Shown: positions 7,343 through 14,774 of the stretch, in pieces
How the letters are laid out: every line of letters starts with the position of its first letter
Position numbering within the stretch: the stretch's first letter is position 1
NCBI GenBank assembly: GCA_017993865.1
Contig: JAGOLU010000001.1
Location: 1 to 24,823 of the forward strand
Direction: 5' to 3'
DNA length: 24,823 bases
Source: Candidatus Woesebacteria bacterium
GTDB lineage: Bacteria; Patescibacteriota; Microgenomatia; UBA1406; GWC2-37-13
Notes under the pieces: generated by a model
What the model was told of the DNA's origin: nothing
What the model saw: only the letters and a program-made list of their open reading frames with translations
Databases searched by the model: none
Translations under genes and position numbers: made by a program

Positions 7343-9037
7343 CTATCTCACCTGATACACCGTGAACCGTGCATTTTGATAGGCGATAGGCAGGTCATGC
7401 ACATGAGGTTTTTCAATAACAATATACGAAGCATGGTATTTTTTAGCGATTGCAATGAGCTTCTCCGTGGTCAGACTATAATACGCATGTTTAGTAATCG
7501 AGAGATTGTCATAAAAGTTGCTTTTAAACTGTTTTAAGGCTCCGGGAGCAACATCTTCAAAACGGGATTTCCAATAGGTAATATACCCGGGGTCGAACGC
7601 GCCTTCCAAAAGTTCCGAAAGGGTAGAGATAGTAGATCTTTCAGACAACACACGCCATTCAGTGTCGTACATCCAGAATTGTTCTGGTGGTGTTATAAAG
7701 AGGGCATTTTTTTGCGTATTTGCTTTTGCCCACAGTTGTACATCAGTAAACGCATTTTGATGTGGGAAAATATGTATGCCCGGGCGCCATAAGGTAAAGG
7801 AAAGAGCTAAAAGCAAACTTACGCCGTACAACAAACTGGTAAGTAAGATAAACACTCTTGATACATGTACGTTGCCAATCTTTTTACGTAGCGCATAAAA
7901 CAGAAGCAATGTCATGGGTGTGAACGACAGCAACAACCCTAGGAACCATGTTATAAATATGTGCGGTTTACGTTCATCTAGTAACTTCGCGACATACTGA
8001 GATCCGTACAGATAGCAAAAGAGCACCATAAAAACCCCCACTCGGGTGATCTGGGCCGCAATAATGATTCCCGATGGCGCCATATAGGATGCCACGAGCT
8101 GTACTAACAATATAAAAATCCCCGCATACATAAAATTAGTAACAGACACATCAGCATCGCTTTGCGCATTCTTCCTGCTGTGTTTAAATACAAAAAACAG
8201 AATGAGCGTAGACACTCCTCCAAGAGTGATGAGGTTTATATACGGCACGTCAAAACTTATGAAATGGAACAAGTGTGCAAACACTGCGCGATCTAAAATA
8301 GTAAACCACTCCTTATTTGCGGCCAGACCTACTCCCGATTCAGAGAGTTTCCAGATGATGACAGGTGACGCACTGATCAGAAATAAGGAAAGGTGTTTTA
8401 GGAGATTGCCCACACCAAACTTTTTTATCCTCAGCAAGATGTCGAACAGTATCATGCCTATAAGGAAGTTTACCGATATCACATGAAAGTTAAACATAAT
8501 ACCGAGGAGTAGAACAGCTCGGAGCGTTTTTTTCTCGAGATACCAACTGAGGGCAAGGAGCTCAAACGGGAGTACAAACGTTCTGTTTAGGATGCTAAAT
8601 TCAAAAAAGGGGAATCCCGAAAATCCGAAATGCGGGAATATCATCACCGTCACCGCGATAAGCGAACTTAGCGTGTTACGGAAAAGTGTCTGGCTCAATC
8701 GCCATATAGCCCATATCGTGGCGTATACCGTTGCAACATGTGCAACAAACATAGAAATTTCCAATACGCCAAGTTTGTAGAAAGGAATAAATAAAAACCA
8801 GAAAAACGAATAGTGAGTGAACCGGAGATCAAAAAAATGATCGCCAGGAAAAAGAGTATGGTCAACGGTCTTTTTCAAAAATGGAATATGACTCGACTGA
8901 TCAAACGTACCAAAATAGTATCCATACAAGGACACAACAATGAGGGTGAGAACAAAGAATAAAATGTGCCTGCCAACCGCATTCTTTTCCGACCGTGTAC
9001 TGAACGATCGAAGTCTTTTAACCACTGAGGTGAGCAT
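7343..9037 (-). CDS. Polytopic membrane protein, GT-C glycosyltransferase-like
   Basis: A 564-aa protein with roughly ten or eleven membrane helices over the first 420 residues and a soluble C-terminal domain of about 120 residues. The first loop after helix 1 has GTFDQSSH, an aspartate-containing segment placed where GT-C enzymes using lipid-linked sugars have their catalytic Asp. This resembles uncharacterised membrane families such as DUF6798, a tentative match from memory. The start is the ATG at 9037 rather than the GTG at 9064, because an extended -10 lies between the two. It is upstream of two family 2 glycosyltransferases on the same strand, fitting a role in cell-surface glycan or glycoprotein synthesis. 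It could instead be a transporter or another membrane enzyme. Confidence 0.6.
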   Translation of the reverse strand: MLTSVVKRLRSFSTRSEKNAVGRHILFFVLTLIVVSLYGYYFGTFDQSSHIPFLKKTVDHTLFPGDHFFDLRFTHYSFFWFLFIPFYKLGVLEISMFVAHVATVYATIWAIWRLSQTLFRNTLSSLIAVTVMIFPHFGFSGFPFFEFSILNRTFVLPFELLALSWYLEKKTLRAVLLLGIMFNFHVISVNFLIGMILFDILLRIKKFGVGNLLKHLSLFLISASPVIIWKLSESGVGLAANKEWFTILDRAVFAHLFHFISFDVPYINLITLGGVSTLILFFVFKHSRKNAQSDADVSVTNFMYAGIFILLVQLVASYMAPSGIIIAAQITRVGVFMVLFCYLYGSQYVAKLLDERKPHIFITWFLGLLLSFTPMTLLLFYALRKKIGNVHVSRVFILLTSLLYGVSLLLALSFTLWRPGIHIFPHQNAFTDVQLWAKANTQKNALFITPPEQFWMYDTEWRVLSERSTISTLSELLEGAFDPGYITYWKSRFEDVAPGALKQFKSNFYDNLSITKHAYYSLTTEKLIAIAKKYHASYIVIEKPHVHDLPIAYQNARFTVYQVR

Positions 9038-9045
9038 AGGGAAAT

Positions 9046-9054
9046 ATTGTACCA
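9046..9054 (-). promoter_or_regulatory. Extended -10 promoter of the GT-C-like gene, leaderless
   Basis: On the minus strand TGGTACAAT ends eight bases before the ATG at 9037. There is no Shine-Dalgarno sequence in the intervening ATTTCCCT. This is the third gene in a row on this strand with an extended -10 close to its start codon. Confidence 0.55.
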
Positions 9055-9167
9055 GGGAAGACACACTTCATTCTGGTCTAGCAATCAAAACATAGCAGAA
9101 AAGCCTTCTCCCCAAACTATCCACAAAAAATTCCATGAAAATATTAGACTGTCAGGAAGAGCTAAAG

Positions 9168-9220
9168 TATTATTAAAATAATATAGGTTATCCTATAACA
9201 AGATGGAAATTAAATATAGG
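9168..9220. promoter_or_regulatory. Cluster of AT-rich palindromes upstream of the ncRNA promoter
   Basis: TATTATT-AA-AATAATA (9168-9183) is a perfect 7-bp inverted repeat. It overlaps a second one, TATAGG-TTAT-CCTATA (9182-9197). A further TATAGG half-site (9215-9220) sits directly before the -35 of the promoter at 9222. The spacing resembles operators for a regulator of the downstream RNA, but no regulator gene is nearby. Confidence 0.35.
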
Positions 9221-9221
9221 C

Positions 9222-9250
9222 TTGACAAACAAAAAAGAGAGTACTACTAT
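9222..9250 (+). promoter_or_regulatory. Strong sigma-70-type promoter in the gene-free region
   Basis: A perfect -35 TTGACA (9222-9227), a 17-base spacer and -10 TACTAT (9245-9250). It is the best -35/-10 combination in the window. The predicted transcription start is near 9257. No protein gene follows on this strand for about 1.7 kb, and the next feature is the 3' end of a convergent gene. Confidence 0.65.
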
Positions 9251-9261
9251 TGAAGTATTCA

Positions 9262-9406
9262 ATTCCGCTCAATTGGGGACGAGTAAGGAATCAGAAGTCA
9301 TGCAGAAGCTTTGGCATGATTATTTGAAGAAAGAACGTTAGCTAATACAAGAAAAAAGAGCATCATTACCGCTCGTAAATTGGGGACGACGAGTAATAAT
9401 GCTCTT
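9262..9406 (+). repeat. Two copies of a CCGCTC...AATTGGGGACGA...GTAA hairpin motif
   Basis: Copy 1 is CCGCTC AATTGGGGAC GAGTAA (9265-9286). Copy 2 is CCGCTC GTA AATTGGGGAC GACGAGTAA (9369-9396 plus flanks). The copies are 104 bases apart. The loop is kept while the outer stems differ completely yet remain paired in each, which is the pattern of a conserved RNA motif rather than a simple sequence duplication. Confidence 0.6.
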
Positions 9407-9411
9407 CCTTC

Positions 9412-9435
9412 TATCGATATCTTTCTATATCGATA
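9412..9435. repeat. Perfect 9-bp inverted repeat
   Basis: TATCGATAT, six-base loop CTTTCT, then ATATCGATA. It follows hairpin 2 directly. No T-tract follows on either strand, so it is not an intrinsic terminator. It may be a structural element of the RNA or a protein-binding palindrome. Confidence 0.5.
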
Positions 9436-9468
9436 CCGAACATCCTATCAGTAGATATAACTCCTGTC

Positions 9469-9498
9469 AATCACCATGGGTAGTGTAGTGATTTTTTT
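9469..9498 (+). terminator. Putative intrinsic terminator of the candidate RNA
   Basis: AATCAC (9469-9474) pairs with GTGATT (9488-9493), with a 13-base loop that can form inner pairs, and a run of seven T ends at 9498. The stem is short and not GC-rich, so strength is uncertain. It lies eight bases before the stop codon of the convergent gene. Confidence 0.4.
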
Positions 9499-9505
9499 AG
9501 AGACA

Positions 9506-10975
9506 CTAATGAGTGCCTGCACCCTTCGCTGCATCCCCAATCATTGTGGTCATCATTTGAAAGAGTGCAAATATGCCCATCATGGCAATGTCAGAGCCAT
9601 GATCTTTAAAGAATTTAGAGAGCCAGGCAACTTTTTCTTTCATCTGCTCATCAGTCAGTCCCCGTGATTCTCCAAAATGTTTTAGGATAATGCTTGCAAG
9701 TGAGTTCTTGTCTTTAAGGTCATCTGCCTTCAATTCGAAAAATGCAGCTGGATCAGTAATATTTTCTAGCTTATCTCCCAATAGTTTTGCGAGATCTGCG
9801 CTCCCTCTCCCATCTTGCACATCTTGCAGAAGTTCAAAGACAGTGTTGCCCTGTTTCTTTCCGGCAAGTATATTTTTTACCAGGAGCTTTTCTTTTTGCA
9901 ACTGGTCTTTGTCAGCAGTAAGTTCCTTCTCTCTATCTGGTGTGATAGTCGGAGCCCGTAATGCGCTCTCGATTTGTGCGATATCTTTATCGATATCAGT
10001 AAGTCTCTCCTGTAATTTTGGCCTACCTGCGACTTTAATTATCTCCAAAATAGCTTCTGTGCTGGGGTCTTCGCCTCCTTCCATTGCGTCAATATATTTT
10101 TGTATAGTAGCAGAGTCGCCTGTCCTCGCTGTGTCTGCATCAACAAAGGTTTTCATTCTTACTGCTAGCCCCTTAACTTGATCTCTGGAAGGGCGAAGTT
10201 TGTCACCGGCTTCTGAATCGAGCAGTGTTGAATCAACTCCTTTTGCTGGTTCAAGCACATGGTTAGGGTCTGACGTATTGGCATGTTCTGCATAGGCAAT
10301 AGTCATAGGCCTCAGCACAGCCTTCACTCCTTGTTCTACTAGTCGTGGATTCACGGTAGCTGGTTTATCCAGACCAGACTGGATTTGGGAGTGTTGCGCG
10401 AGGATATAACTATCAACGAACGTTTGCTCATCGATAATGTGGGGACCCTTATTACCATCTGAATCCTGCAGGATACAACAGTACTGTATTGTGCCCTCGG
10501 CAGTACGGAGACGTGCATGTACAGTATGAATCTCGTATTCGCCCTTTTTGATAGCACTTGGTTGTTCACTTGACACGCCACCTGCGCGAACGTCATACGA
10601 AGGAATAGCTCTGCCGTTTACTACTCTAAACCTTGGTCTAGGCTCATTTGGTGCAAATCTACGATGCTCGTCGTCTGTCGCAGTAAAGTCAACCGTGGGA
10701 TCAGCAACGTTGATCTCATCTAAACTATTAAATATTTCTGCGCTCATGGCCTCACCCAATACCCCAAAAGCCGTTTCTGCAGAATTAGCGTTTTGCTTTT
10801 GTTCTGCGGTTGCGGTTTGTGTCTTTCTATGTGAGTCTACTGCCAACGATGTTATTAATCTTTTGGCTTTATCACTTTCAGATTCCTGAATCATGCCCTT
10901 TTCTGCACTAGGAGGCTTTACGACAGTCTCGATTGCATTGTGTGTAGGGGCATTCGCCCACGACTCAGTTGACAT
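9506..10975 (-). CDS. Unknown 489-aa protein with C-terminal membrane segment
   Basis: No family is recognised. The start is taken at the ATG at 10975 (MSTESWANAP) because a -10 hexamer lies six bases upstream of it. The first 110 residues are polar and rich in Ala, Glu and Ser. A folded, strand-containing part at about 130-210 includes YCCILQDSDGNKGPH. A charged helical and probably coiled-coil stretch covers about 318-370. The protein ends in a single hydrophobic segment (about residues 462-480, IAMMGIFALFQMMTTMIG) and a tiny tail GDAAKGAGTH, so it is probably tail-anchored and faces the cytoplasm. The large protein at the right end of the window has the same topology and a similar tail. 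It diverges from the 1125-aa gene across a shared promoter region. Confidence 0.7.
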   Translation of the reverse strand: MSTESWANAPTHNAIETVVKPPSAEKGMIQESESDKAKRLITSLAVDSHRKTQTATAEQKQNANSAETAFGVLGEAMSAEIFNSLDEINVADPTVDFTATDDEHRRFAPNEPRPRFRVVNGRAIPSYDVRAGGVSSEQPSAIKKGEYEIHTVHARLRTAEGTIQYCCILQDSDGNKGPHIIDEQTFVDSYILAQHSQIQSGLDKPATVNPRLVEQGVKAVLRPMTIAYAEHANTSDPNHVLEPAKGVDSTLLDSEAGDKLRPSRDQVKGLAVRMKTFVDADTARTGDSATIQKYIDAMEGGEDPSTEAILEIIKVAGRPKLQERLTDIDKDIAQIESALRAPTITPDREKELTADKDQLQKEKLLVKNILAGKKQGNTVFELLQDVQDGRGSADLAKLLGDKLENITDPAAFFELKADDLKDKNSLASIILKHFGESRGLTDEQMKEKVAWLSKFFKDHGSDIAMMGIFALFQMMTTMIGDAAKGAGTH

Positions 10976-10981
10976 AAGAAA

Positions 10982-11010
10982 AATATACTTGATTACTGCG
11001 TTCAATACAA
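10982..11010 (-). promoter_or_regulatory. Promoter of the 489-aa gene, leaderless
   Basis: On the minus strand TTGTAT (11010-11005), 17 bases, TATATT (10987-10982), then six bases to the ATG at 10975. It overlaps the opposite-strand promoter at 10989-11017 almost completely. Confidence 0.55.
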
Positions 11011-11017
11011 CTATATT
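10989..11017 (+). promoter_or_regulatory. Promoter of the 1125-aa gene, leaderless
   Basis: TTGATT (10989-10994), 17 bases, TATATT (11012-11017), then eight bases to the ATG at 11026. There is no Shine-Dalgarno sequence. The overlap with the opposite promoter means the two probably cannot fire at once. Confidence 0.55.
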
Positions 11018-11025
11018 TGTACTAT

Positions 11026-14000
11026 ATGGCGGAATTTGGCAATTCTTCGGGTGGCAACAAAAAGAAAGATGGTTTTACTCCTGGTTTCAGAGACAGAGGT
11101 GGTATGTGGGGTTTGATAAAAAGAACACCAGGGAGCGCAGGTGGAGCGGTGAAAGAAATCTTGGTTGGTCGAAAAAGGAACAATGATCCGGCTCCTCCAG
11201 ACAATCAGATCCGCAGAGATCAATTTGTGTATGACGTCGACAATAAACAAGGTGTTGTTGATGAGCATGGCAGACGCAAAGATTATGACAAGAGAGAGGA
11301 TATGAACCCCAAACTCGAGAAAGTGTACCCTTCCATGGAGGCATTCTGGCGCACTCACGCAGAAAATTTATGTAATTTGCGCCGCTCACATCCTGATTTA
11401 TTTAATGATAAGTCAAGCTATTTGTATCATCAATGGCTCCAGGTGCGGACATTTCTGACTGATGCAGGGCCTAATGCAGTAGGGCAGATTGATGAAAACA
11501 AAATTAAAGAGTACTTCCAGACTGCTGATGGCTACAACGAAACCATGCGCTACATGGAAGAAGAGGCCTTCCGGATAGAGTGCGCTAATAATATCGTTGA
11601 AATAACAAAAAATGGGTATAAACCAGGAGGTCTTGATGCAGTAAATTTGGGCTTGATAACACCCGCAGACAGGTTGGCAGGCATAGCACGCCTGGGCACA
11701 GGAGTAGTTTCCTCAGTAGAGGCACTTCTGCTTACTGTCTACTTTATGAAGACGTGGGGGGCGTTGGTGCCAAGCATGCTTGCTGCGGTCCCTGCTGCAC
11801 TTCTGACGACCATGGGCCCATGGCTTGTAGGTGGCGCAGTTGCTGCGATACCGTTCGCAGTGATGATCAATAGATTAGATCAGCTTTTTAAGACAGGTAC
11901 CCCTGAACAACTCATGCTACAGTGCAACAGCATGATTCAAACCATACAACGCTCTTCAAATTATGCGGGAGAAAGAGCGTATTTGCGTGGTATGTACGGG
12001 ATTGACCCAGGCGAGCTGCGTGTTCCACAACCAATACCTAATGCTCCACTTGGCACCCCTGTTCCACCTACGACTTTTGCCCTGGGAGGAATAACAACAG
12101 GAGGATGGGAAGGTAGTAAGAAGCAGCTATTAAAAATAAAGGAAGCGAGAAGAATATTCTACGACCAGGTGATGGACATTCCCGAACAAAGTATGTTCGG
12201 GTTGCCCGAAGAAGCATTTATTGATAATCAAGGAAACTACCGATCACAGGTGACTCCTGAAGGAGAAGGGGTTAAATATCAGCAGGAAGTCTGGAGTAGA
12301 TTTGAAGAGTTGGGAGGACATTTTATAAGAGAGCAGAATTCAGCTGGAGCTGAAGTATTCCGCAGGCTTACTGCGGTCGAATCGCTCAGCAGGTTTCAGC
12401 AAGCACGCAGAGAGGTAATTATGGGGCAGGTGCAAGTAAAGGCTGAGCTAATTATCAACAGCGATCGTCAAATTACTCTTAACGAACAAGAAAAAGTTTT
12501 GGGGGCTAGAAAGGCGCTCATAGACAAACAGAATGGGCAAGTGCGTACCAAAGAAAAAGAGCAACAAAAGAAAAACATTGCTCTTGCCACAGATATAAAT
12601 GAAGGTAAAGATGGCAAGCCCGGCTTAAATCAGTATGCAGAAGAGTGGAAGGGCACGACGACGGGGAGTGCAGAAAGTAGATTGAAGGGAGTGATGGACG
12701 TGCGACAAGAGGTATATGACAAAGTTTCACTCATTATTCCCTTTACCCGACCAGTTGGAGAGATATCAGTTGCTGAGATTGCGGCAGCAATTAAAGAACT
12801 GAAAGACAAGAAAATTGGAATCCCAAGTAAAAAGGGAACGTTGGAGAATAAAAAGAAGGAGTTGGTTGACGAAATTAAACTTACACCACCTAAGGTGAAA
12901 GTGGGAGTAGACGCTAAGAAAGGGGATATCATGGCAGATAATCCCGAACTTGAAAGACTTAGAAACGAGCATCAAAGAATTATCGACGAAATAGACAAAG
13001 TAAGAGCGCAAATAACCGAATTGCAGTCTCTCAGCATTAAGTTGCAAAATGAACGAGCAAAGTACGACCCTTCGAATGAACATGGCAAAGCATTTGTAGA
13101 AACATTCAAAAAAATGAGCGAGGCATACGCGAAACTAGTGGATGCTGGTGGGAGAAGAGACGCAGTGGTGTTTGGACCAGCAATAACGGCAGCTGATGTG
13201 TCGACATATTTAGGCGGTTATCCTGGGTCATTTAGTGTGCTTGATGCTGGAGGTGCTGTATCCCTGAGGAGTGGCATGTCCGGATTGATGACCACGCTTG
13301 CAAACGAGGCAAAGCCTCCATTGTGGAACGAAGATGAGAACGAATTTCATGAGCATAGAATGACTGTTATTTACGCTGTGGCTTATGCACGCGCTATTCC
13401 TAAACTAGATGCACTCGCAGCAGCTCCGACCAGCGGAGCTAAAGAATACATTGCTGGAGGAGCCACAATTGCTGCTCTTTTTCAAACCGGATTGGCAGAC
13501 GGCAAATTTAACGAGCTTACTTTGCTGGCGAGCAATCCTACGGAGCTTGCAGGTTTGGGGGTTGTTGGAGGGGTAGATATGTTAGCGGGAGATAATGTTG
13601 GATTGCGCGCATACGCACAAGCTCGAAATGACATACTAACCAAAACCATCGAAGAGTTGGTGCTCGAACATGACCGTAGTAAGCAAGTTGCTGTTAAACA
13701 AGAAGAAGATATCGATAAGAAATACGATGCGCAAGAAAGCAGGTATCAAGTGCTGATTGACCTTATCAAAGCGGAAAAAGGTGCTGATCAATCGGCCAAA
13801 GTGAGCTCTCAAGTCTTTATGCGCGGGCTGACAGGAATTGCTTCTGTTACCCATCTTACTGATAGGAGGGTTCTTGCTTTTCGAAGTCAGCTCGAACAAG
13901 ATATATACTTAGATTATGAAAAAGAGTTCATGTTACAACATCCAGATTTCCCTCCAGCTATGTTAGAGTTTTTGGATGTTGTGTTTCAGTTCAGAAAGAA

Positions 14001-14403
14001 CACAGAAGGTAAGGAAGAATTGAAAATAATTTATGACTTACTTATAAAGATGAGTGCGATAGGCAATATCGTGGAAAGGAGTCCTCAAATCATGTTGGCG
14101 GACATAATATATCAATCGACTCCTGGCATTCAGGAAATGCTCAATATTACGCGCAACGAGGGGATTAGTGGGCAAGTACAAGGTGGGCCCCCCATAGGGC
14201 CAACGTGGGATCAGATCGTGCTGCAAGCGTTCCAGAATCGACAAATCGGGTATAGGCTTCCCGTTCCGCCAGTGGTGCCACAATTATATCGACCATGTCA
14301 ACCACACCCATATTCAACAACCGAAATGAATAACATCTTTTTGTCAATACAACACATGATTATCGAGAAAGCCGCCAACAATGGGGTAGTTGCGACGCTG
14401 TAG
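11026..14403 (+). CDS. Unknown 1125-aa protein with a membrane hairpin and coiled coils
   Basis: No family is recognised. The ATG at 11026 is preferred to the TTG at 11017 because the TTG overlaps the -10 box. The N-terminal 90 residues are Gly-, Lys- and Arg-rich and probably disordered. A helical region follows, then two adjacent membrane segments at about residues 235-282, separated by a short Pro/Gly turn (TTMGPWLVGG). Long charged helices likely to form coiled coils are at about 465-520 and 640-685. The last 400 residues look like a large cytoplasmic domain ending with QHMIIEKAANNGVVATL. Topology suggests both ends in the cytoplasm. It is the first of three closely spaced genes followed by the VirB6-like gene, so a role as a membrane-bound scaffold or partner of that machine is possible but unproven. 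Confidence 0.75.
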   Translation: MAEFGNSSGGNKKKDGFTPGFRDRGGMWGLIKRTPGSAGGAVKEILVGRKRNNDPAPPDNQIRRDQFVYDVDNKQGVVDEHGRRKDYDKREDMNPKLEKVYPSMEAFWRTHAENLCNLRRSHPDLFNDKSSYLYHQWLQVRTFLTDAGPNAVGQIDENKIKEYFQTADGYNETMRYMEEEAFRIECANNIVEITKNGYKPGGLDAVNLGLITPADRLAGIARLGTGVVSSVEALLLTVYFMKTWGALVPSMLAAVPAALLTTMGPWLVGGAVAAIPFAVMINRLDQLFKTGTPEQLMLQCNSMIQTIQRSSNYAGERAYLRGMYGIDPGELRVPQPIPNAPLGTPVPPTTFALGGITTGGWEGSKKQLLKIKEARRIFYDQVMDIPEQSMFGLPEEAFIDNQGNYRSQVTPEGEGVKYQQEVWSRFEELGGHFIREQNSAGAEVFRRLTAVESLSRFQQARREVIMGQVQVKAELIINSDRQITLNEQEKVLGARKALIDKQNGQVRTKEKEQQKKNIALATDINEGKDGKPGLNQYAEEWKGTTTGSAESRLKGVMDVRQEVYDKVSLIIPFTRPVGEISVAEIAAAIKELKDKKIGIPSKKGTLENKKKELVDEIKLTPPKVKVGVDAKKGDIMADNPELERLRNEHQRIIDEIDKVRAQITELQSLSIKLQNERAKYDPSNEHGKAFVETFKKMSEAYAKLVDAGGRRDAVVFGPAITAADVSTYLGGYPGSFSVLDAGGAVSLRSGMSGLMTTLANEAKPPLWNEDENEFHEHRMTVIYAVAYARAIPKLDALAAAPTSGAKEYIAGGATIAALFQTGLADGKFNELTLLASNPTELAGLGVVGGVDMLAGDNVGLRAYAQARNDILTKTIEELVLEHDRSKQVAVKQEEDIDKKYDAQESRYQVLIDLIKAEKGADQSAKVSSQVFMRGLTGIASVTHLTDRRVLAFRSQLEQDIYLDYEKEFMLQHPDFPPAMLEFLDVVFQFRKNTEGKEELKIIYDLLIKMSAIGNIVERSPQIMLADIIYQSTPGIQEMLNITRNEGISGQVQGGPPIGPTWDQIVLQAFQNRQIGYRLPVPPVVPQLYRPCQPHPYSTTEMNNIFLSIQHMIIEKAANNGVVATL

Positions 14404-14426
14404 TATTATCAAGTATTTGAACCACT

Positions 14427-14771
14427 ATGCCAAAATCATTGGAAATACACGACATTATTCGGATTTTACCCTTTGCGGAAGTCTTCCGGACAAAGTTGCT
14501 TGAACTCTACCCTAACAAACTAGACGAGGATCGCAGACTCGCTTTGGAGCGATATCTCTGGAAAGCGTTTTATTTGTATTTTGACGCACTGTATGAAGAA
14601 AACTTACAATTGATGATCAATGACACTAAAAACAACCTTCCTCCAGATTACCATGACCAACTATTAGCAAAGACACATGAACAAATAAACCAGGGTGTGG
14701 TTACCACTAAAGCAGATGCACAAATACATGTCCTGAGAGGCGAGCTACAAAAGTTAATAACTCCTTCATAA
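14427..14771 (+). CDS. Small helical protein of unknown function (114 aa)
   Basis: A soluble, mostly alpha-helical protein without cysteines or membrane segments. It is rich in Leu, Glu and Lys, with YLWKAFYLYFDALYEENLQ in the middle. I recall similar short proteins in Patescibacteria genomes but know no function. It starts 23 bases after the 1125-aa gene and ends three bases before the 1032-aa gene, so it is probably in their operon. No Shine-Dalgarno sequence precedes its ATG (the upstream bases are TTGAACCACT). A small adaptor or chaperone for its large neighbours would fit, but this is inference only. Confidence 0.7.
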   Translation: MPKSLEIHDIIRILPFAEVFRTKLLELYPNKLDEDRRLALERYLWKAFYLYFDALYEENLQLMINDTKNNLPPDYHDQLLAKTHEQINQGVVTTKADAQIHVLRGELQKLITPS

Positions 14772-14774
14772 CGC

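Larger units (their letters stand above)
9257..9498 (+). ncRNA. Candidate small RNA with two same-loop hairpins
   Basis: This fills most of the gene-free stretch 9038-9505. It starts at the predicted start site of the promoter at 9222-9250 and ends at a terminator-like hairpin, giving about 240 nt. Hairpin 1 is 9262-9291: ATTCC pairs with GGAAT and CTC with GAG. Hairpin 2 is 9356-9406: AAGAGCAT pairs with ATGCTCTT, ATTA with TAAT and CTCGT with ACGAG. Both present the same loop, AATTGGGGAC, with a similar asymmetric internal bulge (G or CCG opposite TAA). A third perfect inverted repeat is at 9412-9435. The only small frame I found, ATG 9299 to TAG 9340 (13 codons), has no convincing ribosome site. 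I do not recognise the RNA: it does not match tmRNA, 6S, SRP, RNase P or guanidine-II patterns. A minus-strand 3' UTR or leader role remains possible. Confidence 0.5.

Noticed and set aside
9038..9064. GTG 9064 as start of the GT-C-like protein
   Set aside because: The extended -10 box at 9046-9054 lies between it and the ATG at 9037, so the GTG would be upstream of the transcript.
9262..9406. CRISPR-like repeat pair
   Set aside because: Only two imperfect copies 104 bases apart, with no regular spacers and no Cas gene in the window.
9262..9406. Guanidine-II (mini-ykkC) riboswitch, suggested by two hairpins and GGGGACGA
   Set aside because: In that family ACGR caps a GGG/CCC stem. Here the bases after ACGA are GTAA or CGAG, so the G-run is unpaired, and no transporter gene follows on the + strand.
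9257..9498. tmRNA, 6S, SRP or RNase P RNA
   Set aside because: No tRNA-like ends, no large central bubble, and none of the core sequences I know for SRP or RNase P RNA are present.
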